Shown here: positions 11,300 to 21,904 of the stretch, piece after piece
How the letters are laid out: every line of letters starts with the position of its first letter
How positions within the stretch are numbered: the first letter of the stretch is position 1
The notes under the pieces: generated by a model
What the model saw: the letters and a program-made list of their open reading frames with translations, nothing else
What the model was told of the DNA's origin: nothing
The model's database searches: none
Program-made: the position numbers and the translations under genes
Origin: Hsuehochloa calcarea
Lineage: Eukaryota; Streptophyta; Magnoliopsida; Poales; Poaceae
DNA length: 64,000 nt
Direction: 5' to 3'
Assembly: GCA_036346395.1 (NCBI GenBank)
Contig: CM070604.1
Coordinates: 33,321,662-33,385,661 of the forward strand

Positions 11300-11943
11300 A
11301 TGTCTCCCTTTGAAGCTCTTTATGGAAGAAAATGCAGAACACCCTTGTATTGGAATGAAGTAGGCGAAAGACAAGTGTTTGGGCCAGATATTTTGGAAAA
11401 AGCCGAAGAGCAAGTTCGATCAATCAGAGAAAGCTTTGAAACAAAGATGCACTGTGCGTAAGAGTTATGCGATAACCGCCGCCGAGATCTAGCTTTTGCA
11501 CTGTGATCATGTCACTCAAGGTGTCGCCTCTTAAAGGGATGCGCTGTTTGAGTAAGTGGAAAGCTTGCACCAAGGTACATCGGACCTTTCCCGCTTCTAG
11601 CCCAAGAGGAGAAGTCGCTACGGTTGGACCTTCCGCCGGTACCGCCGATGTGCATAATGTCTTCCACGTGTCGCAGTTGAAGAAGTGTTTGCGTGTGCCC
11701 GAAGAGCAGATGCCAGTGGAAGCAATTGCCCTGCAAGAAGACCTCACCTACAAGGAGCATCCTATCAAGATCTTGGAAGTAGCAGAGCGAGTGACAAGAA
11801 GCAAGATCATCCGTTTCTGCAAGGTCCAGTGGAGCAACCACACCGAAGAAGAAACCACTTGGGAACGAGAAGATGACTTGAAGGCTGAGTTTCCCCACCT
11901 ATTCTCTAGTCAGCCTGAATCTCGGGGTCGAGATTCCCTTTAA
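11300..11943 (+). pseudogene. Gypsy B integrase C-terminus plus chromodomain
   Basis: It starts exactly where element C ends, with QMSPFEALYGRKCRTPLYW (11300 onward). A stop near 11460 and frame changes follow. From about 11645 one frame reads DVHNVFHVSQLKKCLRVPEE, HPIKILEVAERVTRSK, CKVQWSNHTEEETTWEREDD and AEFPHLFSSQPESRGRDSL, ending at 11943. The last part is a complete chromodomain-like module with conserved aromatic and acidic positions. Chromodomains direct chromovirus integrase to histone-marked chromatin. The 5' part of the integrase is outside the window. Confidence 0.88.
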
Positions 11944-11955
11944 GAGGGGTAGGTT
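11942..11955 (+). promoter_or_regulatory. Polypurine tract of gypsy B
   Basis: aagaggggtaggtt directly precedes the LTR start TGTAACGTCCC and would prime plus-strand DNA synthesis. Confidence 0.7.
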
Positions 11956-12647
11956 TGTAACGTCCCGTTTTTCAGAGTTTTTGAAAATTTTAAAAGAAAA
12001 CCATTTGCTTCTATTTGCCAAAAGCTTAATTTGAAAATTTTAAAAATCCATTTGCAGTTTAATATGAGTTAGTCAAACTTCAATTAAATTAAAGTTGGTT
12101 TAATTGAATTTTCTGAAATATAAAATCAAAATTATTATTTTAAGAATTTTCTTGGATTTATTGGATTTTAGAAATTGATTTTTGTTTTACCCGAAATAAA
12201 AAATTAATTTAATTGCAAAAGAAAAAGAAAATTTAAAGTTAAAAGTATTTTTATTAAGTCTAGAATAATTCAAGTAATTTCTGTGAATTTTTCTAGAATT
12301 TTTGGAGTCTATTTGCTATTTTCTAAATTGCTTTTTGAATTGTTTGAATTTCTAAAATGAAAAAGGTATTTTAATTCCTTTCCTGTGCGTGGGCCGAAAC
12401 CCTAGCCGGCCAAAGATCGCTCCTCGCCTCCGCCCACTCCCGCTGCGCTCACCTGCTGCGCCGCCTCGGTGCGTTGGATCCTCATCGTGTGGCTCTCGCC
12501 CGCTGCCGCCGCCGGGCCGGCCGTTGGATCAAGATCCGCCGTTCGCCGCCTCGCGCCGCTCGCCTCTCCTCCCGCGCTCTCCTTTCTTTTCCGCCGTTGG
12601 ATCACGATCCGACGCTATCGCCGCGCCCGCGCCTCTTCCGCTTCCCA

Positions 12648-12784
12648 CCGTCCGATCGGAATCGGACGGCGCTCGCTCATCTCCCTCCCCGCGCCCTTTG
12701 GACTTCCCAACCGTCCGATCGCAATCGGACGGCTGTCCTTCACCGCGCCTCCTCGCTCCCCACCGTCCGATCGGAATCGGACGG
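12648..12784 (+). repeat. Three copies of a 22-bp hairpin in the B LTR promoter
   Basis: Copies at 12648-12669, 12711-12732 and 12763-12784. Each has arms CCGTCCGAT and ATCGGACGG around a 4-base loop (cgga or cgca), with a 9-bp perfect stem. Related half-perfect words (GGATCAAGATCC, GGATCACGATCC) lie just upstream at about 12523-12612. All are upstream of the TATA box. Confidence 0.85.
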
Positions 12785-12957
12785 CGTCCGTCGTCGTCTG
12801 CCTTCGCGCGCCCGTTCTCTCTCTCCACGTCGTCGCGCGCGCGCTGCGAATCTCGCCATGAATCGGCGCCGTCTGCGCTGTCCGTCGCCTCTCGCGCCTC
12901 GCCGCGTCCGCCACGCCAGCTGCCGTCCGTCGCCCGCGCTGTCCTGCTCCGCGGCTC

Positions 12958-12964
12958 TATAAAT
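12958..12964 (+). promoter_or_regulatory. TATA box of gypsy B LTR
   Basis: GCGGCTCTATAAATCCGCGC, followed by a CT-rich leader. A pure CT run lies at 13127-13153. Confidence 0.65.
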
Positions 12965-13560
12965 CCGCGCGCGCCTCTCCCTCTCTTCTTTCTCTCTCTC
13001 TCGGCGATTCGCGCCGCTCCTCCAGCTCTTCCTCGCCTCGGCCGCCTCGCGCGCCTGCGTCTCCGCCGCCTCTCCGTTCTTGCCACACCGTTTTCCCAGC
13101 TCGGCCGCCCGCCGCGCCTCCTCCCGTCTCTCTCTCTCTCTCTCTCTCTCTCTGACCCGTGGGCCCGAGCCCACGTGGCCACCCGCGTGGCGCCACGTCG
13201 GCGCCGCGTCAGCAATTTCGCCCGCGTGGCTGCCACGTGTGTGCTTGCGCAAGCGCTGACGCGTAAACCGGATTTTTCAATAGGAAAATAAATCAGAAAA
13301 TCCGAAAAAAACCTAATTCCGACATTTTATGTGATTTAAAACTTCTTTTGGCTATAACTTTCACATCCGAACTCCGATTTGGGTGATCCAAATTTCTAAA
13401 TTCATATAAATTCACCCTCTTTCATTTGGCACTGGTTTTGTAATTTTTGGAGTTCAGTTGGTGCTGTTTTATTTATTTGTTGCTATTCTCGCACGTCTAG
13501 ATTCCGGCGTTTCGGAAGATTTCTTCGACCCGACGACCGAAGACTCGCTCCTCGCCAACG

Positions 13561-13569
13561 AAGGCAAGT
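13561..13569 (+). promoter_or_regulatory. GC-type 5' splice-site motif in B LTR
   Basis: ACGAAG|GCAAGTCG then CCTTTGACCATGTTGAACCC. The matching acceptor cannot be seen because B's leader is out of the window. Confidence 0.5.
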
Positions 13570-14310
13570 CGTAGGCCTTTGACCATGTTGAACCCATTTT
13601 ACAAATGTATATTGCTTTAAATTATCATGCATGGCTAGTTTTATAAAAAATGGTTTTGGGAGTAGATAATTACCAAATTGCCATTATGCCTCCTTGATAA
13701 ATTGGAAATGAAATGTCTCCTTGAATGACATATATCCTTGGACACCTTAGGATGGTTAATACTAGTTGAACATAATTGTATCACCAACTTGGGAGCGTAT
13801 TATTGCTTAGACATGCTCTAGTTACCCGCAGTACTCTCGATCACATGTTCAATGATGAATGAAATTTGACTAATGGAACTATGGAACAGTGGTGTGAGGC
13901 CACTTTTATTAAAAGATGTTGTGCCATGGCAGGGATTGCCATTCGGTCGGGATTGAACAAAAATGATTTATGCTCGGGCATTAGGTAGGAAGCTAGAGTG
14001 GGTGTGTGATGCACATTGGGTTGTGGTAGACTTGTCTGAGCAGCCAACTAAGGACTTAACTTTGCAAGTCATCGATCTGGGTCACCTCGTGCAACCATAA
14101 GTCCGGTATGGGACGGACCTGGCCAACTAATTAGGGAAGTTTTGAGTCGGTTCTGTTAGGGTTGATTATTGGCGCAAGAGGGGGCTGTGATGGCGAAACC
14201 TTAGCGAGCAGAACCGAGGCAAAATGGAACTTTGTAAAGGCCTTGTGATAGTCACTTAGTCGCACACCCTCGGAAGTGTGTCAGACGGACATTACAAGTG
14301 ATTTATCTCT

Positions 14311-14394
14311 TGTGGGTAAAGCCGCATAACCTCCGCAGAGTGTCAAAAATCTATTCAATAGCCGTGTCCCTGCTACGGACATGCCCGTGATTTC
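14311..14394 (+). repeat. Conserved LTR block (B)
   Basis: tgtgggtaaagccgcataac, ctccgcagagtgtcaaaaat, ctattcaatagccgtgtccc. Aligns by eye with blocks in C, F, H and J. Confidence 0.7.
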
Positions 14395-15053
14395 GCGCAA
14401 GGGGTAGTATTTTCAAAAATGTGGTTTGGTTCGATGGAAACGTTTGGTTGGAATGGTTGGGAAGTGAACGGGATGTTCACTATTTGATGCAAAAGAACTT
14501 GGTTATCTATGTATTATTCTTTTAAAATCCTGCTTGCAATCTAATTATTGTATTTACTATTAAACTTGCTTTCTGCAAATTAACCATAAAGCCATCCTTG
14601 CTTAAGCCTGGCATGAATACTATGTGCATACATTTCTCTACGACTTGCTGAGTACTTTATGTACTCACGGCTTTATGCCCTTTGTTGATCACCCAATGAG
14701 AAGAACCAGGAAATGTTGAGTACCTTGAAGAAAGCTACTTTGAAGACTTCGCGAATTAGGTCACGTCCTCCACTCGATTGCCTGTGGGCATGTCGATTGG
14801 GCTCCACGTGTTTTGAGATTTCCGCTGCCAGATACTCTGTTGTTGCTAAGCCCTGTGAGGCGACTTTTGTAAGAACCTTGACCATAAGGTCTTTGCTGTT
14901 TTAATTAATATTACTTTGTCTGCTTCATTAGTTCGTTGTTGAATGGTTATGAATGCATCATTGTTGCAACTGTGCAAGCTAGCTACTGATCATGGGACTA
15001 GCTTGGTATGCACAGAGGGTCTTGGGGTTGTGTGACACCCGGGGTCCCGACAT

Positions 15054-15444
15054 CTTGTCTCCTGGTCTTCAAGGAAGCAGTCCGGTGTTGCACAGTCCAC
15101 TGCAGAGGCCGAGTACGTTGCTGCAGCCAGTTGCTGTAGCCAAGTGCTTTGGATGGTCTCGACCTTGCAGGACTTTGGGTTAGTAATCGACCGTGTTCCA
15201 CTCTTTTGTGATAACACGTCTACGATTTGCATTGCCAAGAACCCAAAGGCAACATTCTCGCATCAAGCATATTGATATCAGATATCACTTTCTTCGAGAC
15301 CATGTAGAGAAGGGTGACATTGTGCTCCAGTTTGTGGAGAGTGAACACCAGTTGGCTGATATTTTCACCAAGCCTTTGGACAGCTCTCGGTTTATAGCTC
15401 TACGGGGAGAGCTTGGGGTGGTTTGTCCTTATGGACTGTTGTGA
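15054..15444 (+). pseudogene. Copia A RNase H C-terminus
   Basis: Frame 1 reads LVSWSSRKQSGVAQSTAEAE, YVAAASCCSQVLWMVSTLQD, VPLFCDNTSTICIAKNPKA. After a frameshift near 15250 it continues HSRIKHIDIRYHFLRDHVEK, GDIVLQFVESEHQLADIFTK, then ELGVVCPYGLL and a stop at 15442. The DNTS and HIDIRYHFLRD words are hallmarks of copia RNase H. The N-terminal part is separated by the B insertion. Confidence 0.9.
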
Positions 15445-17206
15445 GGGGGAGCTTGGGCTTTACTACTGTATTATATTTTAATTATGCTATTTCTCTTTTC
15501 TGGTTGCATTTCATTTAAGTGCTTTGGGTCTAAGTCCTTCCAGCATAGGTTAGAGTGGTTGGTTATCTTGCAAAGTTTGCTTTGACTGCTTGTTCTTATC
15601 TTGTGCTTCTAGGATGCTGCTTATTAGCTGTTTCTCCTCTCTCTAAGTTGAGCTCACTCACTTCTTATAGGTTCTAGCGAGGGTCGGGCCACCCTTGGGT
15701 AGACAGGGACAGTGTTTGCTCCTTAGTGTGTTAGTTGATCAGCTGATAGTCCTGGATTCATATGGGGTAGATAAGAATCAATCTGAGCTCTAGTATTCTC
15801 TATATCTTATCTATGCTCTAAGGACTGCCTTTTCTGTTTCTCTTATCAGTTTCTCGTTTTGTTCTTTTGGTTCAGGGGGAGTTCATCTTGGTTCTACTAG
15901 TTCTTAAATTTGTCATAACTCAACCTGAATTAAAAAGTGCATCTCATTCTGAAGGGAATCTGGTTTTTTTTGCATTTCATCCTGCATTGTAATATAATTA
16001 CATGGAGCCTTGTTTATTATCCCTTATGATCTGTTTTCACTATTTTACATCTTGCCATGATTTATGCTAAACTGCTAGATTTATCATGACTTTTTATGTG
16101 TAGTTTAGTCTTTGCCATGATAAGGTGACTAAAATTGCTCAACTTGAATTAAATTCTTGTCATGATAGCTCTTGAGACTAGTCTGTTGAAGTTATCCTTT
16201 TATGATTCTTGCCATGTCAAGTAGGCTGAGTTGAGTCCTGAATCTCTTTTGGACTCTTGAGTAAGCTATGTCAGTTCATTAAGAAACATGACTTATCTTT
16301 AATCGTTGGTCTAAAAACTTCAAAAGCAAAAAAAACAGATCTCTTTTGTGCGAAAAAACTGATCTCACCAACTCTTTCTCATGAGACTGCTTGCCATTGC
16401 ACTAGGCCTGAACTCAGGGGGAGTCTTGGATGACCTAAGATCACTTCCTTAAGTCTGTTGCTTGGAGTGGTCTCATAAGGCTTGGGATCTAGCACATGGT
16501 TAAGATTTGAAAAATGGTTGAAGCTTAGGAGGCAGTTGTGGATGGCACCTAGTCCAGGACTTGCTTTACTAAGATAAAGCCATAAAGAATTTTTAGAAAA
16601 AGAAAAATGTGCTACATTTGCTTATCTTCGAACAGACCAAGTACTTGTTGATTTGAGTCGTTCTTAAAACTGGTAGCACTCTGAACTGTTCAATATTATG
16701 CTTCTTGGTTCCACTTAGAGTATTTGACATGGCTTGTATCATCCTTGGATACCTTTAGCTAGACTACAATCTTGTTTTTTTTACTTGCTAAAGAATTGGA
16801 CCATTTCTCAGATTATGGATTTCTTGTCTTAGCTATTCTATACATCAACTGTCATGATCTTGATAGCATTCTAATATGTTATGGCTTGGTGTAATACTCT
16901 AATAGTCATTTTGGATTATCTTCATAGCTCCTAATGCTTATAATGAATATCATATAGTCATTTCCTCCCTTTTCTACATCTTGATGTGTTTATTGCCAAA
17001 AGGGGGAGAAGTTAGTTTGGAGAGAAAAAGTCTCCTGGAGCTTTGCAGAAAAAATTTGCTCTTTCATTTCAAAGCTCCAATCGTTCTTCTTTGACAAATA
17101 TGGTCTTGAGCCTTTTTGTTTCCTAGATTAGACCGTGTTTGGTCATTATCACAAACTCTTATGTATGCTTTTTCGTGTTTGTCAATATACTCACCAAGGG
17201 GGAGAT
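15445..17206 (+). other. Post-pol untranslated region of copia A
   Basis: T-rich, non-coding, 1.76 kb. It begins right after the stop with tgagggggag and carries further GGGGGAG tracts at about 15877, 16418 and 17003, ending in the true polypurine tract ccaagggggagat (17193-17206). The word ggatggcacctagtccagga at 16540 recurs in the same region of copia D. In Sireviruses this interval may hold an envelope-like ORF; none is visible here. Confidence 0.7.
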
Positions 17207-17318
17207 TGAGAGACCATGTGAGTAGGGTCCCCTTTCGAGTGATGAGTATTTGACGCTGTGTTGAAAAGTTTGTGATTGGATTCATTGCGCTTATACTGGC
17301 CGGTATGTTTACAGATCG

Positions 17319-17567
17319 CGCGGAACTTCCGTTTTGAATGCGGAAGTTCGATAATCGGAACTTCCGCCCTGGTAAAACGGAACTTCCGATTATCCTGACG
17401 ATTGTGTTCTGATGTGTCGATAATCGGAACTTCCGCTCCTGGGATCGCGGAACTTCCGATAAACCTGACAAGTGTCTTCTACTGTGACGATAATCGGAAT
17501 TTCCAATCTGGGAGTGCGGACGTTCCGATAATCGGAACTTCCGCAATGGTAAGTGTGGAACTTCCGA
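17319..17567 (+). repeat. Palindrome cluster 1 of copia A LTR (CGGAA-N-TTCCG)
   Basis: About ten copies of CGGAACTTCCG or one-base variants. Part of the cluster is a tandem repeat of about 70 bp (units from 17350, 17419 and 17489, the last partial), each starting CGATAATCGGAACTTCCG and containing two palindromes. Confidence 0.85.
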
Positions 17568-17948
17568 TTGTGGGCAGAACTGTGCAGAGAGGATAGTTTT
17601 GATTTTGAGTTGTGAATCAATTTGAGTTAAGAGCAAATGATGATTCTATTATCTTGAGCAATGCTATGTGATGTGTTTCTTGTCTGTGCTTGTTGCAGGG
17701 CATCGAGGTGGAGTCGTGGCGAGGCACGTGGAGACCGGACTAGACGCAGGCGGCGTTGAGGTCAGAATGGTAAAGATGTGTCAAAGACGGCGTGCACTCG
17801 AGGCGGTTGCGAGTCGTGAACAACAAGGAATGCGGAGCTTCGTAAGGTGTCGCGGGCGAAAGGGTAATTTCGTAAAGCGGCACAAGTGGAAGCGGGCTCC
17901 GTTAGGGTTTAGCCGGCATAACGGGTTGGAGACCCATTAGCCAAGGGC

Positions 17949-17956
17949 TATAAATA
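17949..17956 (+). promoter_or_regulatory. TATA box of copia A LTR
   Basis: GGGCTATAAATAGAGG. The same wording precedes the leader in copia D. Confidence 0.7.
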
Positions 17957-18533
17957 GAGGTGAACCCCTGGTTGTTTGGTTGGACTTTTTGAGAGAGAAA
18001 ATTAGGGTTAGCTTTAGCTAAAGAACCTTTGGAGAGGTTGTTTTGCTTTATAGCTTTAGTTGTTGAGATTGAGAGGATGAACTGAACTTCTTGTAATCAT
18101 TCCTCTTTGTTTACCTCTGTAATCCTTTATTTCGAGCAATGAAATCTTTGTTTGGTTCTTTGAATATGCATCTTTTTCTTCTCTCTGTTCTTGGCTTGAA
18201 TACCTAGGGTTTTGGTGAAACTTTTGATTCCTCTCACGAGATGGCATGAAACTTGATATCTAGAGTCTTACTGATATTGCTAACATATCCTCAAAGTTTC
18301 ATGAGCCAAGAATCTAAGTATCTTGTGAATTGTAGTTTTTGGTTTCTCTTGTCAAATATTCAAGAAATCCGTTTTTGCTTTGATTAATGGATCTTTCTCT
18401 GCGATTCCTTCTCAATGAGGTCAAGATGTTGTTTAGGATGATGTCCTGTAAGACTTGACCCGAGAAGAGCAACAATCTTTGAGTATTTCGGATTTTTGGA
18501 AATTTCCCGAGCGTACTGTTCTTCGGTCAGGAC

Positions 18534-18645
18534 AATCAGAACTTCCGATTTGTACAAGGCGGAACTACCGCGCGCGGAACTTCCGCACTGAAGGCCGAAA
18601 CTACCGCAGTGCGGAACGACCGCTAGGTAGAATCGGAACTTTCGA
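18534..18645 (+). repeat. Palindrome cluster 2 of copia A LTR
   Basis: Six or seven copies of CGGAACTTCCG and variants such as CGGAACTACCG and CGGAACGACCG, about 170 bp before the LTR end. They are more diverged than cluster 1. Confidence 0.75.
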
Positions 18646-18820
18646 TATGCAACAGAACAGCCCAGTTTTGTTTAAACCTTTTGGATTTGATTCACTTCAC
18701 GTCTCTTGTTTATCATAAGTTTTTGGATTGCTGTGTGGACACTTGAGAGGGGAGGATCTTAATTTTTAAAGGCACCATTCACCCCCCCCCCCTCTGTTGC
18801 CATTTTGGTCCTTCAGCACC

Positions 18821-19640
18821 CCTAGCCTTCATCAAGATAAGAAGAGCCAACACCCGATTGGTGACCAGCTGAGTTCACCTCCAGTGGTTCCCCACAGCGA
18901 CCTCCAAAGTGGTTCCCCTTCACAAGATGGCTCTGCCCCCAAGGACTCCACTTCCAACTCCATTCTTCGGCCACGCCTTGGGCTTCGAAGCACCCATAGC
19001 CTTCGGTGCAGCCCTGGAGCCTTCAGAGTTCTTCGGCACGGCCTCGGAGCCTTCGGCATCTGTATCCTCCAGCGCACCCAGAGCCTTCGGTGCGGCCCCG
19101 GAGCCTTCGGAGTTCTTCGGCACGTCCTCGGAGCCTTTGGCATTGGCATCCTCTGGCGGGGCAGACCCGAAGCACCCTAGCCGAAGCACCCCAGCCTCGG
19201 GACCCTGGCGCCCCTTGGGCGCCTCCGAGGCCCTCGCCCAAGATCGCATCGTCCGGCTGCCTTGGTCGCCGGGTCACAAGCTCACACCGCCTACCCCTCA
19301 AGGCCACTTTCGAGAGAGGCGCGCATCCACTTCAGGACCTCCTTGGCCGTACCTCGCTGTCCAGCACAAGGGCCTTTTGCTGGAAGGCCCAGACTACCCT
19401 CGGGAGCCCCTCTTCGGCCTCCGCCTCCACCGCCTCTGGAGGCCCCACGCCTCTTCGGCCCTCCGACGGCCCCTCGCCACCTATGGAGCACCTTCGACTG
19501 AACCTCAACCCCATCCAAAGACCTTCAATAAAGACGCTCGCGCTAGCTCCACCTCCAAAGACCCATCATCGGAGCGCACCAAGACGGTGGGCTTCACCTC
19601 CGGCCTTCATCACCCGGAGCCCCCAGGAGCCCCTTCAAAT
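18821..19640. other. GC-rich non-coding segment, start of region K
   Basis: Pro/Ser/Ala-type open frames run in several frames on both strands at once, which indicates composition rather than coding. It contains one 84-bp tandem duplication (18990-19157). I recognise no domain. It may be the 3' untranslated part of a Tat-lineage gypsy element, a class known for tandem repeats there; this is an inference. Confidence 0.5.
18990..19157. repeat. 84-bp tandem duplication
   Basis: Units 18990-19073 and 19074-19157, each starting gcaccca and containing gagccttc...gttcttcggcac. Confidence 0.8.
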
Positions 19641-20280
19641 AATATACTGTGAGTACACAGTACAGTAAAAACAAAAGATTTAACTTTTTATCAGTAACAT
19701 TTGAAGCTCATGGAGCATAGTCTAGAGAAGAACAGCATTGCACATAACAAATGTATTACCATGAGAGAGTACGACCAGGGACATCAATCTCAGCCAAGGT
19801 GTTCACACCTCGTTTTTTAGCATACCTGCAAATTCTTGATAAGTCATCTTAACCTAGGAAGATCGAGCAACATAGCTAAGTGATATACTGGTATATATTG
19901 TTGAGCACATCAGTCTCAGCAAAGGATGGTTGACAGTTAGAGATTTGATGCTTATTTTCTGTTAAGTTTCCTTTGCACTCCTCTTAGCTTTTGGTACTCT
20001 AGATAGTGCTAGGTGTCAAACAATAACCGGAGGGAAATAGTTCCAGTATGATCGCAAAAGCAAAACCCACTAAATGGGCAACTATTGAGTGTGTTTTGTA
20101 TGGTTTTACTGTATACTGTAATGTGTCGCAGTTGTTCTTTATACTGTCTACGCAATAGCAACTTGGTGGCGAAGCTATTCAAGTGACCTGTCATGTTCTA
20201 GACATATCCCTTTATTTTCTGGGGTACGTTATGTAGGTGATTTCTATAAGAGCAGAAAGAAATAGTTGATGTTTGACACA
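19641..20280. other. Unexplained normal-composition segment inside region K
   Basis: About 640 bp of balanced composition between GC-rich blocks. No convincing ORF, terminal repeat or known motif seen. Confidence 0.4.
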
Positions 20281-20282
20281 AC

Positions 20283-21005
20283 AGATGCCGCGCATGGCCC
20301 CGAGCACCGACGCACACTAACTCACCCAACGGGTGTGCAGTGTATAAAAAAAGGACGCCGCGCATGGCCCCGAGCCCTGGTGCATACTAACTCACCCTCG
20401 CGGGTGTGCAGTGTATAAAAAAAAGCCGCGCATGGCCCCGAGCCCCGGCGCACACTAGCTCACTCTCCGAAGTGTGCAGTGCATAAGCCCACCACAGTGG
20501 CAACAGACACTGCGCATGGCCCCGAGCCTCGGCGCACACTAACTCACTCTCGCGGGTGTGCAGTGTATAAAAAAAGACGCCGCGCATGGCCTCGAGCCCT
20601 GGCGCACACTAGCTCACTCTCCAGAGTGTGCAGTGCATAAGCCCACCACAGTGGCAATAGAGACTCTGTGCATGGCCCCGAGCCCCAGCGCACACTAGCT
20701 CACTCTCCGGAGTGTGCAGTGCATAAGCCCACCACAGTGGCAACAGACGCCGCGCATGGCCCCAAGCCTCGGCGCACACTAACTCACCCTCGCGGGTGTG
20801 CAGTGTATATAACAAAAGACGCCACATATGGCCCTGAGCTCCGGCGCACACTAGCTCACTCTCCGGAGTGTGCAGTGCATAAGCCCACCACAGTGGCGAC
20901 AGATGCCGTGCATGGCCCCGAGCCCCGGCGTGCACTAGCTCACTCTCCGGAGTGTGCAGTGCATAAGTTTACCACAGTGGCAACAGACGCCGTGCATGGC
21001 CTCGA
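20283..21005. repeat. Tandem array 1: alternating 70-bp and 85-bp units
   Basis: Ten units, each anchored on GCATGGCCCCGAGC (anchors at 20292, 20362, 20430, 20514, 20584, 20670, 20754, 20824, 20910, 20994). Short units end gtgtgcagtgtataaaaaa. Long units replace this by gtgcagtgcataagcccacc and acagtggcaacagac. The order of the nine complete spacings is S S L S L L S L L, which suggests a higher-order unit of S-L-L. Confidence 0.9.
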
Positions 21006-21007
21006 GC

Positions 21008-21240
21008 CCCTAGTCGCTCCGATGGCCCCGCCTCGGGAACTAGGGAGTCTCCCGCCGCGAGGGCCTCGCCCCAGAGGAGAGACACTTCACCGCGCTTCAA
21101 CGCGCAAAGCCCTAGTCGCTCTGATGGCCCCGCCTCGGGAACTAGGGAGTCTCCCGCCGCGAGGGCCTCGCCCCAGCGGAGAGACACTTCACCGCGCTCC
21201 AATGCACATAGCCCTGCTCGCTCCGATGACTTCGCAAAAG
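21008..21240. repeat. Tandem array 2: 102-bp unit
   Basis: Units begin ccctagtcgctc at 21008, 21110 and (partial, ccctgctcgctc) 21212, exactly 102 bp apart, each with gatggccccgcctcgggaac and gagagacacttcaccgcgct. Confidence 0.85.
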
Positions 21241-21520
21241 TATGGGGGACGGCGATCGCCCCCCCCCTCGCTTCCTTTGGACTCTTAAGCGAGCCCAAAC
21301 AAAAAAAGGATGGGGGGCGGCGATCGGCTCCGGCTCCCCCTCGCTACCTTTGGGCTCTTAAGCGAGCCCAAACAAAAAAAGGATGGGAGATGGCGATCGG
21401 CCCGCCTCACTTCCTTTGGACTCTTAAGCGAGCCCAAACAAAAAAAGGATGGGGGACGCCGATTGGCTCTGCCTCCCCCTCGCTACCTTTGGGCTCTTAA
21501 ACGAGCCCAAACAAAAAAAC
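21241..21520. repeat. Tandem array 3: about 68-bp unit, four copies
   Basis: Each unit has a GGCGATCG-type start, a C-rich middle, CTCTTAAGCGAGCCCAAAC and an A7 tract. Two subtypes alternate (ttcctttggactc and tacctttgggctc). Confidence 0.85.
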
Positions 21521-21904
21521 AAGACCTTCGCACCCCTTCAAGTCACGGGCACACTTGACGAGGAGCGGGCGAAGGAGCGGACGGTACCTGGCCCACAACA
21601 GGACCGGCGCGAGTGGTCATACCGGTGAAAACCGAGCACAACGAGGTACCATGAAGGTCTCACCTCAACGTGCCGCATGCCTCGTAGGCCATACCTTGGT
21701 ATGGCGGCCCTGCGTCGACTTTGGCACCTCCGGAGCAACTTTGGCGTTAGCAACCTCTGGGGAAACTGGAGCGCCTTGGGTAAAGTACGGCGATCGGCTT
21801 CGCCTCCCCCTCGCTACCTTCGGGATTTCCAACGAGTCCACTCCAAAAGAAAGCGGTTACACCGGAGAAGTGATCAAATACAGGGACAACAACAGCCACG
21901 CCCC
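21521..21904. other. Linker between tandem arrays 3 and 4
   Basis: Contains one more degenerate copy of the array-3 start (ggcgatcggcttcgcctccc near 21790). Nothing else recognised. Confidence 0.5.

Larger units (their letters stand above)
11296..15052 (+). mobile_element. Gypsy element B (chromovirus), 3' part
   Basis: The integrase end, chromodomain, polypurine tract and a full 3' LTR are present. The upstream part lies beyond element C and left of the window. B itself interrupts the RNase H codons of copia A at a site equivalent to the SLVSW motif, with tcttg at 15053-15057 as the expected right copy of the target duplication. Confidence 0.88.
11956..15052 (+). repeat. 3' LTR of gypsy B
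   Basis: 3097 bp from TGTAACGTCCC to GGGGTCCCGACA. In order: AT-rich U3, palindrome array 12648-12784, TATA box 12958, GC/CT-rich leader, GC-type donor 13563, conserved block 14311-14394, inverted repeat TGAGTAC/GTACTCA at 14649-14667, terminal module with GATCATGGGACTAG. Long open frames at 12389-13291 come from GC composition. Confidence 0.9.
15053..18815 (+). mobile_element. Copia element A, 3' part (Sirevirus/Maximus-like)
   Basis: Remaining are the RNase H end, a 1.76-kb post-pol region and the 3' LTR. The layout matches copia D closely: the same RNase H wording, a post-pol region of the same length, repeated GGGGGAG tracts and palindrome clusters at equivalent LTR positions. The 5' part is displaced beyond elements B and C. 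The right flank gcacc (18816-18820) is the expected target duplication. Confidence 0.85.
17207..18815 (+). repeat. 3' LTR of copia A
   Basis: 1609 bp from TGAGAGACCATG to TTTGGTCCTTCA, following a polypurine tract and ending in the Cn-TCTG stretch (C run 18782-18792) that copia D also has in shorter form. TATA box at 17949. Two clusters of an 11-bp palindrome lie near its two ends. Confidence 0.85.

Noticed and set aside
12389..13291. 300-codon frame rich in Arg, Ser and Pro
   Set aside because: Lies across the TATA box and hairpins of LTR B, with equal frames on the other strand. No domain.
18797..19668. Two long overlapping frames (247 and 220 codons)
   Set aside because: Reading follows an 84-bp tandem duplication and biased composition, and opposite-strand frames are equally open.
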